From NCBI GenBank assembly GCA_032622095.1, contig CP136066.1, positions 152,288,224 through 152,352,223 on the forward strand: DNA of 64,000 bases. The letters run 5' to 3'. Made by a program: the position numbers and the translations under genes. Below are positions 58,601 through 64,000 of the stretch, one piece after another. Origin of the DNA: Siphonodentalium dalli. Lineage: Eukaryota > Mollusca > Scaphopoda > Gadilida > Siphonodentaliidae. The notes beneath the pieces were generated by a model that worked only from the letters and a program-made list of their open reading frames with translations, was not told where the DNA came from and ran no database searches. The stretch's first letter is position 1. Each line of letters starts with the position of its first letter.

Positions 58601-60578
58601 TAAACAGTCCACCCAGCCATACATGGATGTTCTGAATAGAAAAAGAACGATACATGGATATTATGAAACGAAAACAAGTTTATCAACTATAAGAAAACAA
58701 CAATCTTCATTACTCTGTGAATACTACTTTTCTACATTGTATCAAAACTTAAACATGAAACTTTAGTTGCTACAATGTTGTAGGAGCAACTGTTTTTCAA
58801 ATATTTTAATAATTGCAGGGTTCAAACATCAAGGTATAATAGGAACAGATTATAGTAGATACCTTCAGTTCTTTAGCTCCACCAGATTGTGTCGCAGCCA
58901 CTATGCTGTGCAGCTGTTTAACCCTGGCACTGAAGTCGGTAATCCACTGAATCACGGTCAGTCCACTCGGAACAGAGTAACATCTCCATGACTGTGGGAT
59001 TATTCCTACAGAATATGATCCATCATTGTCAACATCAAACTTTCAACAGATATGGTTCAACATTTGTTTACATGAATTGATATGAGGTATCTACCTACAA
59101 ACTTATATCATAATAAATCTCTGAAAATATGAGTTTTGTTTCTTATATTTCTCTGTAAATTTGATAGAGTTTCATTAGTGGTGGTTAAAATATTATTTTT
59201 AATCAGTGGTTGCACAATAATTCAGGGTTTCTGTTACTACAGATCAGCGTCTGTCAACAGCCTCAACCCCCTCACTGATGATATACATGTTACTAAAGTC
59301 AATAACAATCTATCATAAAAAATAAGGCTGCAACAGAGTGCAGGGGTAAAGTCTACAGTGTAAATACACATATGAAAATGTTGTGGTAACATCAAAGAAT
59401 GCTGGACTGCTGAGTAGGGATATTTCATATATGGTGCACAGGATTTCTGTAACATATGTACCAAATCAGTTTTTATAGCGGAAATTCAGAGTGATAACTC
59501 CAATCAATGGAAAACATATCCCCAATATGAAGATAAAGTCAATGTACGGCCAATAACAGTTTTGATTTCCCAATTTCCCACAAAAGCACTGATGAGATCA
59601 ACAACATCGGCTGACTAAAGTAACAGAGCAGACTACATAAAGCAGAGAAGATTCCAACAAGAAATTTGACAAACAGGTCCTCATGACCGAGTATTTTAAA
59701 TAATGTGTATAAAATGTGTTTACTTTCATTATATATTCCTGGTTTTAAAATTGCTGTTAATTTGTACTTCCTTTATAATGAATAAAAGAAAGAATTGAAA
59801 TTACAAATCATTTCGCCTTTATTAAATTTGACTGAAATTCAGCTGAAACAGGGAGCCATGTTAATTTGATTCAAGACATATGACCATTCATCCAGGGGCT
59901 GTTTTCGATCTCTCGAAAGTTTCGATAACTTTATTTAACATGACCGGTCCCCCAGAAGAAGAATTATCGAGATTTGACTGTACAACTTAATTTTGATGAT
60001 TAAATTGAAGAGATAGCAGCGTGTGAAGTTAATATAGTTTCCAGTTCAGAAAAAGTAATATTGTTCAGGACAGCACTGCATTATTCCGTTTCAGATTCAG
60101 GAATATCAATGAATAGCATAACACCAAACATTGTGTTCGAAATGGTATTTTCTATGAATTCAGTGAGTCTTTCTGGAACATATGATTGTAGAATGGTATT
60201 TCATTTTAAGTATTTACTGAACTATTTTGATGAAAAATTCCAAAGCATATATTATTTGGTATATTTTTTCATCATCTGGACATCAAACTTTTCGGACGGA
60301 CAGATGGATAAATGGACGGATGCCACTCATTTCTATAGTCCCCCAATCAAAAACAAAAACGTTAACAGACTGATTATTAGCTAACCTTTGACGAGATCGG
60401 CCATCATGGATCTGTGGTGATTGGTTGGTTTCTTTTCGCCCTGACACACGAGCATCACATCTGATAAGTCCTCTCTAACACTCTGTAGGAGCTTCAGTCC
60501 GAGATTGACTTCTCTCTCGAAGAATCTAAACAGCGGATCCTTGATGTTGTCCACTGTACGTTTCAAAGAGGCCAACGT
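55454..60578 (-). CDS. Cytoplasmic dynein 1 heavy chain, last six coding exons
   Basis: Minus-strand exons 60386-60578, 58863-59005, 58521-58631, 57077-57134, 56693-56789 and 55454-55622 total 771 nt, encoding 256 residues plus stop, with continuous phase and GT-AG introns. They form the C-terminal cap of the motor ring. Signature segments: [94 protein letters not shown] and [12 protein letters not shown]. These match the DYNC1H1 group (established knowledge) rather than axonemal heavy chains. The protein is the minus-end-directed microtubule motor carrying vesicles, nuclei and spindle components. Everything upstream (tail, linker, AAA modules, stalk) must lie beyond 64000, behind an intron of at least 3.4 kb. 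The reading frame is intact and well conserved, so the gene is probably functional. Confidence 0.95.
56349..56682. mobile_element. TTAA element, family C copy 2, in a dynein intron
   Basis: Left end CTAACCCTTTCTATACCAAA (first TTAA base changed); right end GATAAAAGGGGGTCATTAA. The terminal blocks GGATTCTCCCACTCA and GAATGGGAAAATCC are inverted counterparts. The interior shares CAGATAATACAA and ATGATTCATATTCATTGG with 52855-53050. Confidence 0.5.
56693..56789 (-). CDS. Dynein heavy chain exon (second from the end)
   Basis: Acceptor ATTTTCAG, donor TCAG|GTTAGT; 97 nt. Encodes [20 protein letters not shown] through LLKWI. Its donor lies 10 bp from the boundary of a TTAA element (56349-56682) in the following intron. 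Confidence 0.92.
57077..57134 (-). CDS. Dynein heavy chain exon (third from the end)
   Basis: Acceptor TTTTCAG, donor CAAG|GTAAAT; 58 nt. Encodes [19 protein letters not shown]. Confidence 0.92.
58521..58631 (-). CDS. Dynein heavy chain exon (fourth from the end)
   Basis: Acceptor CTATTCAG, donor GAT|GTAAGT; 111 nt, phase 0 on both sides. Encodes [20 protein letters not shown] through [10 protein letters not shown]. Confidence 0.93.
58863..59005 (-). CDS. Dynein heavy chain exon (fifth from the end)
   Basis: Acceptor TTCTGTAG, donor GAAG|GTATCT; 143 nt. Encodes [20 protein letters not shown] through SGGAKELK. Confidence 0.93.
60386..60578 (-). CDS. Dynein heavy chain exon (sixth from the end)
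   Basis: Acceptor TTGTTACAG, donor AAAG|GTTAGC; 193 nt, phase 0 in and 1 out. Encodes [20 protein letters not shown] through MADLVKG, the helical stretch between the AAA6 region and the cap. Confidence 0.93.
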
Positions 60579-61287
60579 CTGTAACAAGCAAGACGGATAG
60601 ACTAATTATTACGGACTGACAACACAGGGTAAGTTGGCAACAAGCAAGAACAACGAAATATGTTTAAAGCAAAACAATACCTAGCACTAAGTGAGTAAGA
60701 AAGCGACAGCTAGGTTACTACAAATCGGGGGCTGGTTTGATTGTGACAAGTACCAGTCTAAAGCAGAAAATTCGGCAACAACAGTCTAAGTTTCTACTTC
60801 ATGGAAGTAAAAGTACATTTCAGTAACAGATTTTCATTTCAAATGTTATAAAATTGCTTAGTGAATGAAAATTGCAGTCCAGCTGTCGCATGTCATTGTT
60901 TATACAACTCGCACTAAATATTGCCTGTTGAATAGACTGGTTCCCCAATCAGTTCCAGAGAAGTCAGTGGCTGGGTACCTGTTTAATGAAAAGTTTGGCA
61001 TTCTATATCTAGCGTGGGTTTTCCTACAACAATGACTGATACCACAAGTTGCCAACTCCTCAAAATGTGTTGAAAGTGGAATGTTGTCCGATTTGGTAAC
61101 ATTTTCATGACATTTTCGGAAGTGCAAATCAGAACGCCCCATTAAAAAACTTTACCTGCTGATTAATATTGACAGATTCTTAGATTGAATATTTTTGTTC
61201 CACATGGGCTTGTTTATAAAATTAACTGGGAAACTGGATCACACCATTGTACAAAATATGCTCCGATTCTATCAGCGTTTTTCGTAC
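60579..61287. other. Dynein intron sequence, no exon seen
   Basis: I searched the minus strand for the exon preceding [12 protein letters not shown] and found none between 60579 and 64000, so this and the following sequence is presumed intron of the dynein gene. Confidence 0.45.
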
Positions 61288-61754
61288 TTAACCCTTTACC
61301 CAACAGAACGGCCCTGTGCCAATGCATTTTCTTATATATGCGAGTCGACCATAGGTCGCCTCGCATATATAAGAGAATGCATTGGCTTAACACATATTAA
61401 AAATGACAAAATTGTCAAACAATGTATACAAATATTATAAAAATTGTTAAAAAATGTAAGAAAAAATTATAAAATTGTTAAGGAATGTAAGAAAAAATGG
61501 TAAAAAGTGTTAAAAAAAGATTTTTTTTTTAGGCCAATGCATTCTCTTATATATGCGAGGCGACCTATGGTCGACTCGCATATATAAGAGAATGCATTGG
61601 CACAGGGCATAACTGTAACCATCACAATGTGGTCAATGAACCGGTTCCAATGATATCCATATTTGTATGGTGTTATTGAGACAGACCGAAGATATTTTAG
61701 GCTGTTGAAGCTTTATTTGGGCGTTTTTGGCCGGTTTGTTGGGTAAAGGGTTAA
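61288..61754. mobile_element. piggyBac-like hairpin MITE (family B), intact copy
   Basis: A perfect 18-bp inverted end, TTAACCCTTTACCCAACA at 61288 and its complement ending at 61754. The first hairpin at about 61320-61386 and the second at about 61533-61600 each have arms CCAATGCATTCTCTTATATA and complement, with a CGACC-ATA-GGTCG apex. Between them lies an A-rich array of TTGTTAAAAAATGTAAGAAA-like units. The 3' part includes a TTTGGGCGTTTTTGGCCGG block. TTAA plus CCCTTT ends are the piggyBac hallmark. No transposase. Confidence 0.82.
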
Positions 61755-62727
61755 TGTTTCAAATTATACATATTTTATATGATATTTTCAATTATTATGT
61801 GGGCTGACTATGATCATTTTGTACCGCTGTTTGCTCGGATTAATGCAATTATTACAGAAAATGTGGGTAAAAAGTCACCGGTTGCAGCCATCTTATCGAG
61901 TCATGAAGGAAAATAAATCCTGCATGGAGTTTCACCTGACCCCTCCAGCCAAGCCGAGGGCTTGGGTCAAATTGTCCAAATAAGGGAATTCTGTTGGCTT
62001 TTTACGTCATACCATTGAAATTCTGGAAACAGTTGACAACTCTAGCTGATAAAGCAAAACTCTTGATATACCGGTGTAACAGTTTATCTCCCCCCTGTGC
62101 ATTTTCCTCCCCGCCTAGGGTTTTACCCACTCCCTATGAGTTGGTGCATGCTATTTTTGTGCATTAAATTGGGCAACACCAAATGACATCTCTCGCTGAT
62201 GGTTCTTCCCATGATAATTTTATTGCAATAAGTATGGACCAATTGATGTTCATGATTACAAAAAAGCCAAATTGCACTTAGAGGCTCTTCGTATGTACTC
62301 AACACTGATAAGCCTCCATTTGCAAGATGGACAAATTATTATGGACCCAGCAATATTTTATGTAACCGGATTAGATTAATCGACAAACATCACATCTAAA
62401 TCAACAGGCTGTTCCAACAGGATCAGTTGATGTTCATAAAACACAGACTTGTTTCACAGGGGTATATTGATTATATTATTTTTGGCCTTATTCAGGGTTG
62501 CCACCAGCTGAAATGAAATGAAATGATGTGTTGTAGAGTTACAAGAGGGTCGGTTTGTTTTGAATCGAAAAACCAGAATCCACACAAAAATAAAATGCAG
62601 GATTTGCTATGGGTGCAGGTATGAAATCTGGTGGCAGACGATAGAAAATAAAATAATTGATGTGTAGAAAAAGAACATTGAAATCAACACACAACATAGA
62701 AAGGGTGCAAACCTGACTTTCTGGTAC
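61755..62727. other. Presumed dynein intron, no feature seen
   Basis: No exon, RNA gene or repeat recognised. Confidence 0.4.
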
Positions 62728-63122
62728 CTGTCATTTGCAGTATGAGGTCCCCAGAAGGTGAATTTAGTGATGCTATCCTGAATTGCAGGCTAGCATCACC
62801 AAATTCACCCTCTAGGGACTTCATTCTGCATGGCCTCATCTTATATGGGGAGACCTAGACTCAGATTGAAGTTCCCAAATGGTGAATATTGTGATGTACA
62901 CCCATTGGGAACCTCGATTATGAAAAGTGTTGTCCGACAATTTGGGGATATAGAGAAACTAAACTGAAAGTTCCTATAGAAATTTGATAAAGAAACTTTC
63001 CAGAGAAGATGAGGCCTAAACAGAATGAGGTCCCCAGATGGTGAATTTAGTGATGCTAGCCTGCTATGTGGGATAGCGTCACTAAATTCACCCTTTGGGG
63101 ACCTCATTCTGCAAATGACAGG
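62728..63122. mobile_element. Palindromic element with terminal hairpins
   Basis: CCTGTCATTTGCAG at 62728 and CTGCAAATGACAGG ending at 63122 form outer inverted ends. Just inside, each end carries its own hairpin (62741-62824 and 63026-63112) with GAGGTCCCCAGA, GGTGAATTTAGTGATGCTA and their complements. An inner pair, ATGGCCTCATCTT and GAAGATGAGGCC, extends the symmetry. No target duplication seen; no coding region. Confidence 0.65.
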
Positions 63123-64000
63123 CTCACTAAACTCAGACTTGAAAGGGTGGTCTGGTTGGAATGACAGAAACTAGTTGGAATAATAAGACGCACCATTGTA
63201 AAGCTAAAAGATGTATTCAGGGTTTCGGGACAATTTTTATGAAACCAAATTTTAATTCTTATTAAGTTTCTAGTATGTAAAGTAACAAGCAAAATGTCGC
63301 TTAAAATGAGAAGTCCACCTGAAAAACACCATCTTGTTTGAATTTTCTATCTATCTTTTTAAAATTGTTTTAATGGGTCTGCAATAATTATTTTCGTAAT
63401 TTTACAACGTTTTATTCAGCAGAACAAAGCAGAAAACTGTGTTAAATTAGATTTTGTATGTTGTTTAATGAGATGTCTGGAACTCTGAATACATCATTAA
63501 CGATAATCAAAAGAGAGGTAGCCAGTGATATCGACCCACTGTCACTTTGACTCACAGTGATTTCATCCCGATTTGGTGATCTCGACACACAGCAAGTATT
63601 TTTCCAGAAGTGACCTTGACCCACTAATTAGTAGTTGTTATTTTGAACTGTTTTTTTTTACAATTTTACAAGCTGATTTGAGCACTGCTCGTGTCAGTCA
63701 GATAAGTACAGTAGCCGCGAACAAGTGTCTATCGGTATATATAGGTTTTCTGGCTGTGGAATCACCCATTCAAACTTTAATTGATATATCACAATGACTA
63801 TTTGCCATGTATGCAGAAAGCCAGTTTGTGACCATCGGCAATCTCGTCATCGTCAGAAAGGTAAAACAAAAGCAAAGAGAGAAAACTTCCATCTCTGGGA
63901 CGATTTTATCGATGGCAATATGAATACAAAAAGAAGTGTTAGAGGAAATAGCTAGTATCAATTCACCGAGTGAAGCTGACCACAAATTGATAGATATTAT
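63123..64000. other. Window end, no gene supported
   Basis: Short ORFs at 63573-63797 and 63794-63952 (+) overlap slightly. The second begins MTICHVCRKPVCDHRQSRHR, a Cys/His-rich start without a complete zinc-finger pattern. Not called as a gene. Confidence 0.35.

Noticed and set aside
61288-61754. Pair of miRNA precursors
   Set aside because: The hairpins are repeated in several transposon copies and are too palindromic; transposon hairpins explain them better.
63794-63952. Short Cys/His-rich ORF as a transposase zinc finger
   Set aside because: Only CxxC with nearby Cys and His; no complete metal-binding pattern and no further domain before the stop.
60587-64000. Further upstream dynein exon
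   Set aside because: No minus-strand segment with dynein-like sequence and splice borders was found, so the preceding exon probably lies outside the window.

Overview
This is an AT-rich window from an animal nuclear genome. Introns have GT-AG borders, there are no operons or bacterial signals, and most of the DNA is mobile-element-derived. The clearest host gene is the last six coding exons of a cytoplasmic dynein 1 heavy chain, on the minus strand at 55.4-60.6 kb. An L1/Tx1-type LINE, piggyBac-like TTAA elements and a single-exon C2H2 zinc-finger gene fit a marine invertebrate, possibly a lophotrochozoan. The species cannot be fixed from sequence alone.

Layout. 0-6.8 kb: TTAA-bounded MITEs nested in each other and in a decayed L1-type ORF1 relic, then diverged repeats and a long (TA)n tract. 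7.26-20.39 kb: a block whose two ends are inverted, matching arrays of a ~145-bp satellite (about 4 units left, about 50 right). It encloses a multi-exon, apparently disabled gene ending in a PHD-type zinc finger, so the block looks like a 13-kb transposon with satellite-built terminal inverted repeats. 21.2-27.2 kb: a 5'-truncated minus-strand LINE, broken by frameshifts, a 1,966-bp DNA transposon with 4-bp TSD, and a MITE in its 3' UTR. 27.5-32.6 kb: two inverted copies of one repeat element, with further fragments at 43.3 and 47.2 kb. 32.7-38.7 kb: tandem duplications and nested inverted repeats. 38.9-39.7 kb: an unrecognised coding segment split by a 477-bp TTAA MITE. 40.9-41.5 kb: a tandem pair of repeats whose head matches the 5' end of U2 snRNA. 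42-48.4 kb: fold-back elements, a triplet of 133-bp palindromes and more MITEs. 49.6-50.3 kb: the zinc-finger gene. 50.4-55.0 kb: further TTAA elements. 55.4-60.6 kb: dynein exons. 61.3-63.1 kb: two palindromic elements.

There is no functional gene cluster. The organising theme is transposon activity. At least four short non-autonomous families use TTAA targets. One (family A) has eight copies here, two of which look identical over 477 bp although 35 kb apart, which suggests recent mobility.
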